From Rebecca billardiae RCC1528 (lineage: Eukaryota; Haptophyta), in NCBI GenBank assembly GCA_965240325.2, contig OZ251232.1:2294001-2358000 (forward strand): 64,000 nt of DNA, given 5' to 3'. The notes under the pieces are model-generated. The model ran no database searches, was not told where the DNA came from, and worked only from the letters and a program-made list of their open reading frames with translations. Below, piece after piece: positions 21,541 through 31,542 of this stretch; position 1 is the stretch's first letter, and each line of letters opens with the position of its first letter. The translations under genes and the position numbers were made by a program.

Positions 21541-22266
21541 ATGGCCGTCCTCGCGGCGCTCGTCGTCGCGCTCGCGGGCGCCACGGGCACGTCCAAGTAC
21601 CGGCTGCGGTACTTCGACGCGCGCGGCGCGGCGGAGCTCGCGCGCGTCATCCTCGCCGTCGCCGACGTGCCGTACGCCGACGACCGTTACCCGCTCTCCT
21701 TCGAGGGCGGCAAGCCGTCCGCGCCGCGGTTTTACGAGGAGAAGGCGGCGGGCGCGCTCGCGGCCAACATGGACCGCGTGCCGCTGCTCGAGGTGGACGG
21801 GACGGCGATCGCGCAGTCGCGCGCGATCGAGCGCTACCTCGCGCGCGCGCACGGGCTGCTCGGCGCCACCGAGCTCGAGGCCGCGCAGATCGACGCGGTC
21901 TGCGAGCACTGCCGCGACATCAAGGATGGCTACGGCCGCGCCGTGCCGCCGTTCTCGGCCGAGTCGGAGGAGAAGGCGAAGAAGCGCGACGAGTGGTACG
22001 GCGAGACGCTCCCCTCGTGGTGCTCCCGCCTCGAGCGCGCGCTGCCGCCGCCCGCGCCCGCCGCCGCCGCCGCGCACGCGGTGGGCGCGTCCGTATCTCA
22101 CGCCGATCTCGCGATCTGGCAGCTACTCAAGGATTACTTCTCCGAGGCGGAGCGCTGCGCCGCGGCGCTGCAGGGGTGCGAGCGGCTCTCCGCGATCGCG
22201 GAAGCGGTGCACGCCCTGCCCGCCGTGCAGGACTGGCTGGCGCGGCGCCCGCAGACCTTCATGTGA
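21541..22266 (+). CDS. Glutathione S-transferase, sigma-like
   Basis: Conjugates glutathione to electrophiles, or acts as an isomerase. Single exon, 241 residues. A short hydrophobic leader (MAVLAALVVALAGATG) precedes the thioredoxin-like domain: YRLRYFDARGAAELARVILA with the candidate catalytic Tyr, then VPLLEVDGTAIAQSRAIERYLA, the G-site motif. An all-helical C-terminal domain follows, with SHADLAIWQLLKDYF and a conserved-looking PAVQDWLARRP end. Order and length fit sigma-class GSTs (prostaglandin D synthase-like). The leader is unusual for a cytosolic GST and could mean secretion or an organelle. An upstream in-frame start at 21484 is possible but less likely. Confidence 0.88.
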   Translation: MAVLAALVVALAGATGTSKYRLRYFDARGAAELARVILAVADVPYADDRYPLSFEGGKPSAPRFYEEKAAGALAANMDRVPLLEVDGTAIAQSRAIERYLARAHGLLGATELEAAQIDAVCEHCRDIKDGYGRAVPPFSAESEEKAKKRDEWYGETLPSWCSRLERALPPPAPAAAAAHAVGASVSHADLAIWQLLKDYFSEAERCAAALQGCERLSAIAEAVHALPAVQDWLARRPQTFM

Positions 22267-22614
22267 GTCGGTCAGCGGCGCGGACGCTGGCCTGGCTCTG
22301 ACACACTGCTACTCTGATAATGCCAGTGCTGACTAATACTGCATCAGTACTAACTGCTAGTGCTGCTGAGTCACTGCGATTCACACTGACTATATACACT
22401 CTGACAGCCGCAGCGCTCGAAGTTGCTATAGGATCCGCCGATCTGCTATATATATAAGGATATATATAGGCTGATATCGCGCGTCTAAGTCGTACCGAGT
22501 ATGCTGTACGGTACGTCCGCAGCTACTAGTACTAATCGACGACGCGAAGTCGTTGCCAGGATCCGATCTATACTGTCGTAGTCAAGCATAAACTAATAGT
22601 CTCGCCACTCTCGC
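22267..22614. other. Intergenic, no gene
   Basis: 3' flank of the GST gene up to the transposon-like element. It holds short AT runs (22448-22470) and nothing recognisable. Confidence 0.5.
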
Positions 22615-23035
22615 CTCTCGGTAGGGGGGCCAAACCGCCCATTTAAAAATGAAAAGCAAAGTCGCGTCGCATTTTCGCTCCGCCCTCGGCCTTTTAGGGT
22701 GGCGCGGAGCCTTTTTCTCGGACCCCGCTCGAAAATCGAGCTTCACGCCTTCGGACGCTCAGAGCTCGGTTCCGCTCCAGCGCGAGCGGCCGGAGGCAGT
22801 GGACCGCCGCGCGCTCGCGACCTTTGAGACGCCGAGATGGTCTCGGGTGCGCGCGCGCGTGACGCTGGTGGGCGCTACTGACCCGTGCCTTTGCGCCACC
22901 AGCGGCTCACCACCCGCTTCTTGGCCATCTCGCGCCGTGCGCGGCGCGCGTCGGCCGGCTTGAATTGGCGCGCTGCGTGCGCCCGTCACGCTACCGCACG
23001 GTGTGGCTCATGATCAACTCGCACAGTTGAGATCG

Positions 23036-23566
23036 ATGCTCGCACCAAGTGCCCATGTATGTATGTGGATGCCCAGCTCGCCTAACCTGCCCTGCTGCGC
23101 CGGAATCGCCGTCAGCAGACCGGCGCGAGCTCGCGCGCAACACCTCCGCGGAGCTCGCAACTGTCATGTTCCGCTTGTAGGGCCCGTGTTTGCACCTGCC
23201 GTGGCACTTGCGATGGTCAGTACGTTGGGTATGGGTCACGTGTGCCCTCTGATGGCGTCTGGGCGCCTCCCATTCGCCTCTCAGGACGTCGCGGACGTGC
23301 TCGCAGGCAGCGGTTGGCTCATTCGACAGGTCCGACGTGCACTCGACCGTGCCTGCAAGCGCGCCCCTGTGACGCTCATGCCTGCAGAAGCAGATGCAGA
23401 TGGGCCCTCATGCACCCTGGTGCGCCCAAGACCGGCGGGAGCGTCAGAGACCGTCTCAATCTTGACACCTTGCACACGCCGGCGCTTGCCGTTGGGCTCC
23501 GCGCAGCCAGCCAGGAGCGCCGAACAGCGCCGGATCAGCCTCTGTAGGCCGAATATCCGCCCCTAA
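23036..23566 (+). CDS. Transposon-borne ORF, unknown function (copy A)
   Basis: 176-residue frame from the first ATG (open from 23003). It is conserved in copy B over its full length, with substitutions about evenly split between synonymous and replacing in the stretch I compared. The protein is rich in Arg, Ala, Pro and Cys and contains VADVLAGSGWLIRQVRRALD and EADADGP. No known domain is recognised. The opposite strand is also open here, so coding is not established. Confidence 0.25.
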   Translation: MLAPSAHVCMWMPSSPNLPCCAGIAVSRPARARAQHLRGARNCHVPLVGPVFAPAVALAMVSTLGMGHVCPLMASGRLPFASQDVADVLAGSGWLIRQVRRALDRACKRAPVTLMPAEADADGPSCTLVRPRPAGASETVSILTPCTRRRLPLGSAQPARSAEQRRISLCRPNIRP

Positions 23567-23989
23567 GCCCAGAAATAGCGCGGAACAGGGTAGTGCGTAC
23601 CTATATGGACCAATCCCATCCAGCCTGGTTTGGTGCAGACACGCCAGCCACCGCCTGGAGCAGACGTTTGCTGCCGAATCGCATGCTCGGCACTGTGCCG
23701 CACTGCGACGACGACAGATTTGACCTGCCTCGTAGGTCTCGGCCAGGGAGCGGTGACGGTTGGCTCGAGTCACTTTAAACCTTGACTATGACCGAGAGCA
23801 CTCCCGGGCTAAGGACGTGGGGCCGGTGCTTTGGGTCTACTATGTCTGCAATACGCCGTACGCGTGGCCGTATACACAGTCTGAAAACGTATCTCGCAGC
23901 TCGAGATCAGACTAGGCTGTATTCATCAGCATGGCGCCTATATACACAGTGGGTATGTAACGATCGGTGGCTTCTAGGAAACTACATAT

Positions 23990-24274
23990 TTGACAGCCTG
24001 CCAGTACACAGCCTATATCGCATGTTGGGACCTGCTGCTGCTGGGGACTCAGAACGATCTCGCTGAGATGCTCTATCAAAGTGAGGTCGACATGGTCTAT
24101 ATGTCACATATAGGACGACCGTTACATACCGTTTCCAATAAGTTCAGGCTCATTCTAATAAGTAAATATGCTAGCCGTTACGCCCTATATTCAGGGTATG
24201 TGCACCTGATTTTTTTACATGGCCGGACCAGACCCCTCCAGAGGGCAAATGATCCAGCCCGAAATCAGCTCTAA
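23990..24274 (+). CDS. Transposon-borne small ORF (copy A)
   Basis: 94-residue frame near the right end of the element. Both copies contain AYIACWDLLLLGTQNDLAEM and the following LYQSEVDMVYMSHI. The C-terminus diverges more between copies. It may be an exon of a spliced protein. The function is unknown. Confidence 0.25.
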   Translation: MTACQYTAYIACWDLLLLGTQNDLAEMLYQSEVDMVYMSHIGRPLHTVSNKFRLILISKYASRYALYSGYVHLIFLHGRTRPLQRANDPARNQL

Positions 24275-24344
24275 ACACTCGCTAGGACCCGCGCTCGTGG
24301 CCGTCAGTAACGCTACAGTGCCACTTTGGCCCCCCTACTCTCGG

Positions 24345-24490
24345 CCTCGGGTAGTCCTGTCGATGATCGATTGCTATATACTACTCTGATGATGAACAAT
24401 ATATCGTCGACTCCGCCTCGACTCGTCTGTCGTCACTGTCCGATACGAGTTCCGAAGGCCGGAGCTGGACGAGCCTGATACTAATGACAG

Positions 24491-24526
<36 letters not shown>

Positions 24527-24824
24527 CGATTTTAACCGGCCACGACGGTCCAGACATTGCCATTGGGGCCATTGGGCACCATCCCGCACCAACGTTGGCC
24601 GCGCCGCCGGCCGCGCGTCCGGACGCCCGGACTCCGAACGCGGCTCAGCAGGCTGCCATGCAGTCGACCCGAGTCGTCACGGATTGCCAGCCCCAGCCAG
24701 TGGCAACACGGGCGCAACAGTCGCACGCTGATGGCTGCGCCGCGGCCGTGCACGCGCGCGCGCGCTCCGCGGCTCCGCGCGAGCCTCAGAAGACAGAAGA
24801 CAGACGCACAGACTCGGCCACTCG
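24345..24824. other. Intergenic, no gene
   Basis: 3' flank of the MHYT-like gene. A (AT)n tract lies at about 24494-24524, and an 18-nt word CCGGACGCCCGGACTCCG near 24611 resembles the repeat inside the CHD gene. Nothing else is recognised. Confidence 0.45.
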
Positions 24825-26428
24825 TCAAACTCGCGCGGGCGAGCGCTTGGGCGAGGCGCCGCGGCCGGACCCGGAGCCGCCGCCCTTGCTGCGGAACGAC
24901 TCGCCCCCGCGCGCCGTGCCGCGCGTCTCGCCGCGCGTCGTGCCGCGCGTCTTGCTGCGCGCGCTGAAGCTGCTCAGGCTCGCGCCGAGCGTCGAGCCGC
25001 GCGCCGAGCCCGCGACGGGCGGCGGGTCGGCGGTCTGCAGCTGCGGCGTGAAGCCGATCCGATGCGCGTATGCCCACAGGATCTGCGCGCCGGAGATGGT
25101 GAGTGAGAAGAGGCAGGCGAGCAGCGCGATGTCGGGGTCGAGCGACGGCCCCATCCGCTTCGCCACGTTCTGCGCGCCGCCCGGCTCGTGCACGAACTTC
25201 ACCGCCGCGAGGATCGAGTAGTGAATTCCGTTGACCGACATCCCGAGTACGCACGCGGCGAGCGCTCGGATCCCCGAGGTATTAAACGTCTCCATCCGCG
25301 TCATCTGGACGAGGATGAAGTTGGCGAGGGTGCTCGCGAGCACGTTCACGACGAACGCGACCACCGCGAACGCCGGGTCCACCTCGAACCGGAAGTCGCC
25401 CGCCATCGACAGGATCCCGAGGTACTGCGACGATGTGACGCACACGCACAGCGCCAACACCGACGTCGCGAACCGCGCGCCGCCAAATTTAGCAAGCTGC
25501 AGGTGGTACTTGGGCGGGAGGCAGGGCGGGGCGAAGGTCCAGTGCTCCTGGTTCACCTTGGTGCGCCGGGTCGAGCTCATCCGCACGAGCACCGGCGGCA
25601 GCCGCCCCGTCGCCGCCGAGCCCTGCCCGACCAGCGCCGAGTCGTTGAGGTTTGTCAGCGAGCCGAGGCGCGCGGACGCGTGCGCCGTCTTGGCCGCCGC
25701 GGCGAACGAGAGCCGCTGCGGCCGGCCCGGGGGCGTGGGCGGGACGGCGCCGTTGACGAGGGAGTTGCGCCGCTCGCGCTCGATGTCGATCATCGTGAGC
25801 ACCGTGCTCGAGTCGCCCATCGGCGGGATCGGGTCGATCGACATGCGAGCGCTCGGCCGGCGCGCGGGCGCGGCCGGAGGCGCGCCGCTGTCCGCCTTCA
25901 GCATGGAGCTGGGCATGACGAGCGTCATGGTGAGCGAGGCGAGGACGACGCCCGCGCCGAGGGAGAAGAGCATGAATGCCAGGCTGTACGACTTGGGCAC
26001 GGGCTCCCCGTCGCACGTCATCAGCGAGATCGCGCTCATCCCGACAAAGTTTTGGCACCACACGGACGCGCCGCCAAGCGAGAGGCCTGAGACGATCACG
26101 ACGCGCATCCACATCTTCCTAAAGTTGGGGTGGTTGTACGAGCGGATGGCGTGGCGCACGAGCACGAGCGCCACGAACGCGCCGAAGCACGACGTCACAT
26201 ACCCCACCACCTCGAAGATGCTGCGTGCCGCGGCCAGTCGATCGCGAGCGAGCGCAGCCCATGCCAGGCCATGGCGCGCGCGCGATGGACGCGCGCGCGG
26301 GCGCGCGCGGGAGAGAGGCATGCGTGAGCGGCAAGGCGGGGGCGATGGGCGCGCGCCGCGCGCGCCGCCGCCGGCGCGCACGTGTCGTATTCCCGCACGA
26401 GGAAGCGAGGGTCGCACGCCTCGGACAT
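24825..26428 (-). CDS. MHYT-domain-like multipass membrane protein
   Basis: Probable integral membrane sensor of the MHYT type. Exons 26382-26428 and 24825-26220 join in frame (intron 161 nt, GTGCGCGC donor, GCTCAC near 26324) to give 480 residues beginning MSEACDPRFLVREYDTIFEV. Hydrophobic helices run from the junction onward, with VWCQNFVGMSAISL, the counterpart of the WxMHFxGM motif, then a charged loop of about 120 residues. Further helices include GMSVNGIHYSILAA, the second MHYT-like motif. The C-terminal 70 residues are Ser/Arg/Thr/Gly-rich and probably cytosolic. In the first motif the usual His is Asn, so metal binding may be lost or moved. Bacterial MHYT proteins are proposed to bind copper; a role here is not shown. 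Confidence 0.7.
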
Positions 26429-27011
26429 CGTGTCCTCTCGGCCGGCCGGGGGCCCTCAGTGCTGCTGAATTGCGCTGGGGCTTCACCGCGATTCTCAGCT
26501 CAAAGATTCCCGACCGTCACGGTTTGCGCCAGCCTGTTTACCCAGGCGAGATCTGAAGGCTCTCGCGACTCGCGCTTCGTCGGGCCGCAAACGAGATTGA
26601 TGAGTGGGCCAGAGCTGATGCCGTTCGCCCATCAAAAAGCGAGTGCGCCTCTGATGATTGCTAGTGGCTTTTGGGCAGCTTGAAAGAAAACTGGTTGAAT
26701 TGAGCGTGGAGATTCCATTTTGACGTCGCCGATGATTTGGCAAGCTGGAAAGCTTCCCTCGCGCTGACTCAGACTGAGTCGCGCAGGCGGCGGCGTCAGC
26801 ATGGCCGTCGAGGGCATTTCGTGCCTCAACGCCGCGCTTCTTCGAGCTTCGATCGGTGCTCGACGCGCGACGCCGCGCGCACAGCGCCGAGGGCTGTGCG
26901 CCGGCCCGCAGGCCGAGCGGGCGGCACTCATGCAAGCCGTTTGAGTACGGTACTCAAACGGCGCGAGGCGGGGCGCGGCGCGCCGGACGGTTCCGCAGAT
27001 GTGAGTGACTC
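26429..27011. promoter_or_regulatory. Promoter side of MHYT gene and 3' flank of ARMC6
   Basis: Both neighbours are on the minus strand, so this 583-bp gap should hold the MHYT promoter and the ARMC6 3' UTR. Apart from the palindrome at 26936-26962 no motif is clear. Confidence 0.4.
26936..26962. other. 27-bp palindrome 3' of ARMC6
   Basis: GCCGTTTGAGTAC, one central G, then GTACTCAAACGGC: 13-bp perfect arms. It begins 50 bp past the ARMC6 stop codon (27012-27014, minus strand). It could be a 3'-end hairpin, a dimeric protein site or a cruciform. Confidence 0.6.
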
Positions 27012-29020
27012 TTAGCACATCTGGCTTGTGTCGAAGCCCGCCTCGCGCATGGCGGCGCGCGCCTCGTCCGTGTCGAGGTACTGCGCGAAGCGGTCCTCCC
27101 CGTTCGCGTCGCCGCGCTCGAGGATGTGCTCCTCGCCCGGAAGGCCCTTCCACGGCTGCGCGAGCGACACGTCGCAGTGCATGTCGCGCAGCGCGGCCTT
27201 CGCCTCGTCGTGCAGCTCAGCGGTGCGGCCCATCGCGTCGCGAAGCACCGCCTCGCCGCCTGCACGCGCGCGCGCGCGAAGGGAGACGCGCGCGCGCGTG
27301 AGCGCCCCGCGCGCTCCACGCTCCGACCCGCCCGCGCGCGGCCCACGCGCGCGCGTGCGCGCGGGAGCCCACCACCGGAGCGGCGCGCGCGGCCGCGCGG
27401 GCGGCGCACCGTGCTCCATGAACTGCGGCACGCACTCGGGGTAGCGGACTGCGAGGTTGCGCGCGGCAAGGCAGCCCTTCTTGATGAAGAGGACGTGCGC
27501 GGGCGCGGCGCGCATCGCCCCCATCAGCGCCTCGATCCCGCCCGCCTCGACGAAGGTCACGCAGTTCTCCGTGTGGCGCGTCGTGAGCATTGCGAGCAGC
27601 CCGGTGGTGGCCTCGAGCGCGGCGGGCGAGTCGGTGTGTCCGCCGAGCAGCGCGGCGCACAGCGCGGGCGCGCGCGCCTCGCACAGCCGCTGCTTCACGC
27701 CGTCGTTGCCCGCAAGGGCCGTCAGCAGCGCGGCCGCGGGCCTAAGCAGCGGGACTTCTTGCAGGTGTGCGTGCAGCAGCTTCACGCACTCCTCGAGCAC
27801 GCCGAGGTTCACCAGCTTCTCGCCTGCGCAGGAGGGGTGGGAGGGGCAGGCGGTCGCACGGTTGGACCGAGGGGTAGGGTTAGCGGCGCGCGCGCGCGCG
27901 CGGCAGCGGCGGGGGCGCGGCGGCGGCGACGGGCGATGTCGGCCGTGCGAGCGAGGCGGTGCGCGCGGCGCGCACAGATCCTGTTCGAGCACGCGAGCCG
28001 GGAGCACGTGAGCAGCACCGACGCCGCCGCCGGCGCGTCCCCCTCCGCCGCGAGCCGGCGCAGCAGCGCGGCGAGCAGCGGCAGCGCGCCCGCGTCCGCG
28101 GCGGCGCGCGCGCGCTCGAAGCCTTTGTTCAGCGCGACGCGCGCATCGTCCTGGAGGGTGAGCGCGCGCAGCGCGGCGCACGCCGCGAGGCACGCATCGG
28201 TCGAGCCGGCGTGCGCCTTGAGCACGCCCACCGCCGCGCCCACCAGCCCCACCTGCTCGCCGAGGATCGCGCGGTTCGCCTCGTGAACCAGCATGGCCGC
28301 CGCCGCGCACTTGAGCGCGGCCGCCTGCACGGCCGCGTCGGCCTCGTGCTCGGCCATGCACGCGCGCAGCGCGACGAGGCCGCGCACGCCGACGCGCTCC
28401 CGGTTCTCCGCGTCACTCACCGCCGCGCCCAGCGCGCCCAGCGCGGCGGGCAGCGCGGATGGCGTCGGTAGCATCGAGAGCGCTGCGGACGAGAGAAGGT
28501 CAACACCGTCGCGAGCGCCGAGCAGCGCGCGGCAGCCGCGGCCCTCGTCGCCCGGCGCCTCGCACGCGGCGCGGATGGCGTGCAGCGCCTCGACCACCTC
28601 CGCCTCGCCCGGCGCGTCCGCCGCCGAGCCCTCCTCCGCCACGGACGCGCCGAACGAAAACGCTTTGAACTTGAGCTTCATCGTCGACTTGGCGGCGCCC
28701 GCGCCGTACTCCAGCTCGCGGCTCTGCTCGAGGCCGGCGGCGGTGGCGGCGGCGAGGGTGGCGAGGCCGCGCACGACCGGGTGCGCGTCGCGCGCCGCGC
28801 TCGGCGCCGCCTTGAGCACGCTCGACAGGTCGATCCCCTGCGCCTCGAACTGCGCGATCGCGTCCGTCACCGCCTCCTCCTCCTCCATCTCGAGATCGAG
28901 AATGTTCTCACGCACGGCCTCGTCGAAGGTGTCCTGCGAGATGCGCGCCGCGCCCATCGGGATCACCTTCTTGTCGCCCGAGTGCACGCCCATGCTCGAC
29001 GGCGCCTTGAACCCCACCAT
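27012..29020 (-). CDS. ARMC6: Armadillo repeat-containing protein 6
   Basis: Alpha-solenoid protein of uncertain function conserved across eukaryotes. Exons 27976-29020, 27410-27823 and 27012-27259 join in frame to 568 residues (introns 152 and 150 nt). The N-terminus reads ARISQDTFDEAVRENILDL, then EEAVTDAIAQFEAQGIDLS, the ARMC6 signature. Armadillo-type helices follow (for example ALGALGAAVSDAENRERVG, AALLRRLAAEGDAPAA, LEECVKLLHAHLQEVPLLRP). Both junctions rebuild good sequence: SNRICEKLVNLG and FMEHGGEAVLRD. The protein is somewhat longer than the roughly 500-residue animal protein because of Ala-rich loops. The second intron carries GCTCACGCGCGCG 38 nt from its acceptor; the first carries CTAAC. 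Head to head with the LENG1-like gene. Confidence 0.9.
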
Positions 29021-29243
29021 CTCGTCGCGCGCTTGCTGTGCAAGTGGGCCCCGCGCGCTGCTGCTGCCGCCGCCGGTGGGCGTTGGTGCGCCGAGCCCAG
29101 CCTAACCGCCGTGCGTCTTCAGACTTGCGCGTGGTTGGTGCACACTGCACAGCCTGTCCTGGGCTCCTGGCCTGTAGTGGCCGCCATCGCGCTTGGTCTT
29201 GGCGGGCGGCGTCCACGGCGGCCGGCCGCGCGCGCGCGGCGCG
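29021..29243. promoter_or_regulatory. Bidirectional promoter region
   Basis: 223 bp between the ARMC6 (-) and LENG1-like (+) starts. It contains GCCGCCATCGCG near 29181, the reverse form of the CGATGGC word seen in other divergent promoters here. No TATA box is seen. Confidence 0.5.
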
Positions 29244-30152
29244 ATGGGCGGGCATGGCGGGCTCAACATCACGATGGAGAAGTCGTACGCGCCCTACTCG
29301 CGCAAGAACCGCCAGCGCGTCGAGCGCGACGAGGCGGAGGCGGCGCGGCAGGACGCGGCGGCCGCGCGCGCGAGCGCGGACGCGGCGGCGAGCGCGCGTG
29401 TCGAGCAGCTGCGCGCGGCCGCGGCGGGCTCGCGGCGCGGCGGCGGCGGCGGCGCGGCGGGCGGGGAGCAGCCGGCCGCGCCTTCGTCCGCGCCCAGGCA
29501 GCACGTCAACCTCTTCGCCGACGAGGAGGCCGCGCTCGCCAACGCGGAGGCGGCGCGCGAGCGCGCGGCGGCCGAGGCCAAAGCGGTCGCCCGGCTCATG
29601 CCGGACCTCCAGCTCGGCCGGAGCGCGACGGAGCCCGCGCCGTGGTGGGCGGCACGGCCGAGCGTGGTCTCCAACACGCTCGCCGGCCGCGCGCCGCCGC
29701 CGCCGCAGCCGCCGCCGCAGCCGCGCGCCGCGCCCGCCGCCGCGCCCGCCGCGCCGCCGCCGGCCGCGCGTCCGCCGGCCGCGCCGGCCGGCGCTGCTGA
29801 CTCGCGCGACGAGCGACGGAGCGCCAAGCACGCGCGCAAGGAGCGGCGCAGGCGGCGGGAGCGCGACGCCTCACCGAGCGCGTCGAGCTCGAGCGGCTCG
29901 AGTGACACCGACGCCGACGCCGAGCGCACGCGGCGCCGCCGCCGGCGCCAGCGCTCACAGGCGGAGGCGGTGGCCAAGGCGGAGCGGCGCGCGGCGCGCG
30001 CCGAGCGGCGCCAGCACGGTCGCAGCGGCCGCGCTGCCGCCGCCCGGCCGGACGCGGCGGAGATGGCCGCGATGCGCGCCGAGCGGCTGGCGCGCGAGCT
30101 GGCCGAGCGCGAGCGCGAGTGGCGGCTCCGGCAGCGGCACGGGGCCGGCTGA
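29244..30152 (+). CDS. LENG1/CIR N-terminal domain-like protein
   Basis: Probable nuclear, spliceosome- or transcription-associated protein. Single exon, 302 residues. The N-terminus GLNITMEKSYAPYSRKNRQR followed by VERDEAEAARQD fits the CIR_N domain (the K-S/W-H...N..V..DE pattern of CIR1 and LENG1). A second conserved block, QHVNLFADEE, matches the region LENG1-type proteins carry farther on. The rest is Ala/Pro-rich linker and highly basic RS-like tracts (RKERRRRRERDASPSASSSS and [11 protein letters not shown]), ending in a charged helix. The start at 29244 is chosen as the first ATG before the domain. Family membership rests mainly on the first 40 residues. Confidence 0.65.
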   Translation: MGGHGGLNITMEKSYAPYSRKNRQRVERDEAEAARQDAAAARASADAAASARVEQLRAAAAGSRRGGGGGAAGGEQPAAPSSAPRQHVNLFADEEAALANAEAARERAAAEAKAVARLMPDLQLGRSATEPAPWWAARPSVVSNTLAGRAPPPPQPPPQPRAAPAAAPAAPPPAARPPAAPAGAADSRDERRSAKHARKERRRRRERDASPSASSSSGSSDTDADAERTRRRRRRQRSQAEAVAKAERRAARAERRQHGRSGRAAAARPDAAEMAAMRAERLARELAEREREWRLRQRHGAG

Positions 30153-30849
30153 ATAAGTTATTAAATGAATCAGTACTGAATATCTCGGACGCCTCACCGC
30201 AGTGCGGTCTGCCCATTGGCCATTGCCATTGGCGTGACGTCATCGGCGTTACGACTGGGTGGGACGCTCCGCGGCGATGACGTGCCACGCCGCACGCTGC
30301 GCGCCCGGGCCGCGCCGAAGCCGCGCGCATCCGGGCCAGTGACGCCGCAACCTGCGGGCCGCCGCTGCGTCACATCCGTGAGCCGAACGGCGCCGTCAGC
30401 GCGCGTGCGAAACCGCTAAGCAGTTGATGCTGCTTCGTCCATTCATCGGACGACGACAGGCTCTCGGGTCGTCTATATAATTTGCTGTGCCGACGTGAGT
30501 CCGGGCGGGGCCGTTACACGTACTCGTCATCACACCCGTCGGTACTAAGTACTCAGGTATAGACGACGACGGTAGCTGAGTTCTAGCGATCGAGTAGCGC
30601 TGAGCGGTAGGGCCGTCACCGACTCACTGTCAGCCTTATTGTTCGCGCAGGTAACGACACTGAGGAATCGCAGCTCCACAGGGCGCGCCGCGCGACACTC
30701 ACTCACTGTCTGACTCGGACATCTGAACTCCAGGGACTCACTTACATCCGTGGCATCAGCAGCTGATGCCATGGCGGCGGGGGTCCACCGTTGGTTGCCG
30801 ACGATGATTTGAAGCTGCGGTCTCCTCTCGGCGGCGGCGCGCCCGCTCA
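30153..30849. other. Intergenic between convergent genes
   Basis: 3' flanks of the LENG1-like gene (+) and the disordered protein gene (-). Only short frames without protein character are seen. A TATA-like TATATAA lies at 30473. Confidence 0.4.
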
Positions 30850-31542
30850 TCACGCGCGGCCACTCGCGCGGCCGATTGCGCGCGGCATCCGCCACGGCGC
30901 CGTCGACTCAGACTGCGCCGGCTGGGCCTGGGAGTGGGACGTCGGCTGCGACGGCACGCCCTCGACGACGGGCTCGCACGCGATGGCCGAGGTGTTCCGC
31001 CGCCGGCCGAGGCCCGCGAGCGCACCCATCCTCTCCGCCCCCGCCCCGGCGCCCGAGTTGCGCTCGTTCCCGCGCAGCGACGGTCCGGAGGACGTGTGGC
31101 GACGGCCGCGGAAAAGCCTGGAGATGGAGATCTGGGAGATTGCAATCTCGCCGGCCGACCCGTCCTGCGGCGGCTCCGGCGGCGTGCCCTGCAGCGGCGG
31201 GTGGGTGGCCGACACGCGCGACTTGCGCTCGTTCTCCGCCGCGGCGGTGCCGCCGCCGTTCGCGCCGGGCTTGGGCAGCTGCAGCGGCTTGGACGACGAC
31301 GGCGCGACACCGCGGCCGCCGTAGTCGGCAAACGACTGCGGCCGCGCGCGCCGCGGCTTGCGCTCCGGCGTGTTCCGTGGCGTGGGCAGCTTGGCGGGCG
31401 GGCCGGTGGGGCCGATGTTCTCGCTGTCCGAGTCCGCCATCGTGCCGGGCTTCTCCTCCTCCACGAGGAGCTCGCCCGACTCGGTGACGGCGGGGCCGGA
31501 TGTCGACGCGCGCGCTGCGCGCGAAGGCGCCGGGTCGCCCAT
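30850..31542 (-). CDS. Disordered protein, shorter paralogue (copy B)
   Basis: Unknown function; 230 residues from the ATG at 31542. The frame stays open upstream to about 31734 and still matches the paralogue (SVRRTQWHAKD), but I find no ATG there. Shared blocks with the gene at 33809-34789: GPAVTESGELLVEEEKPG, KLPTPRNTPERKPRR, SFADYGGRG, KPLQLPKPGANGGGTAAAEN, MGALAGLGRRRNTS and EPVVEGVPSQPT. At DNA level long stretches are identical, so the duplication is recent or under conversion. Compared with the longer copy, the N-terminal 60 or so residues are missing. It could be a truncated functional gene, a gene with an unseen 5' exon, or a decaying copy. Confidence 0.5.
   Translation of the reverse strand: MGDPAPSRAARASTSGPAVTESGELLVEEEKPGTMADSDSENIGPTGPPAKLPTPRNTPERKPRRARPQSFADYGGRGVAPSSSKPLQLPKPGANGGGTAAAENERKSRVSATHPPLQGTPPEPPQDGSAGEIAISQISISRLFRGRRHTSSGPSLRGNERNSGAGAGAERMGALAGLGRRRNTSAIACEPVVEGVPSQPTSHSQAQPAQSESTAPWRMPRAIGRASGRA

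Larger units (their letters stand above)
22622..24337 (+). mobile_element. TIR DNA-transposon-like element, copy A
   Basis: 1716 bp bounded by perfect 13-bp inverted termini (TAGGGGGGCCAAA and its complement). The flanking 7-bp direct repeat CTCTCGG at 22615-22621 and 24338-24344 looks like a target site duplication. An inverted copy with the same termini lies at 47322-49026, with high identity throughout. Several short ORFs are shared with that copy, but none shows a recognisable transposase catalytic motif. The superfamily is undecided. A 7-bp duplication is unusual: hAT makes 8 bp, mariner TA, and Dada-type elements 6-7 bp. Confidence 0.82.
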
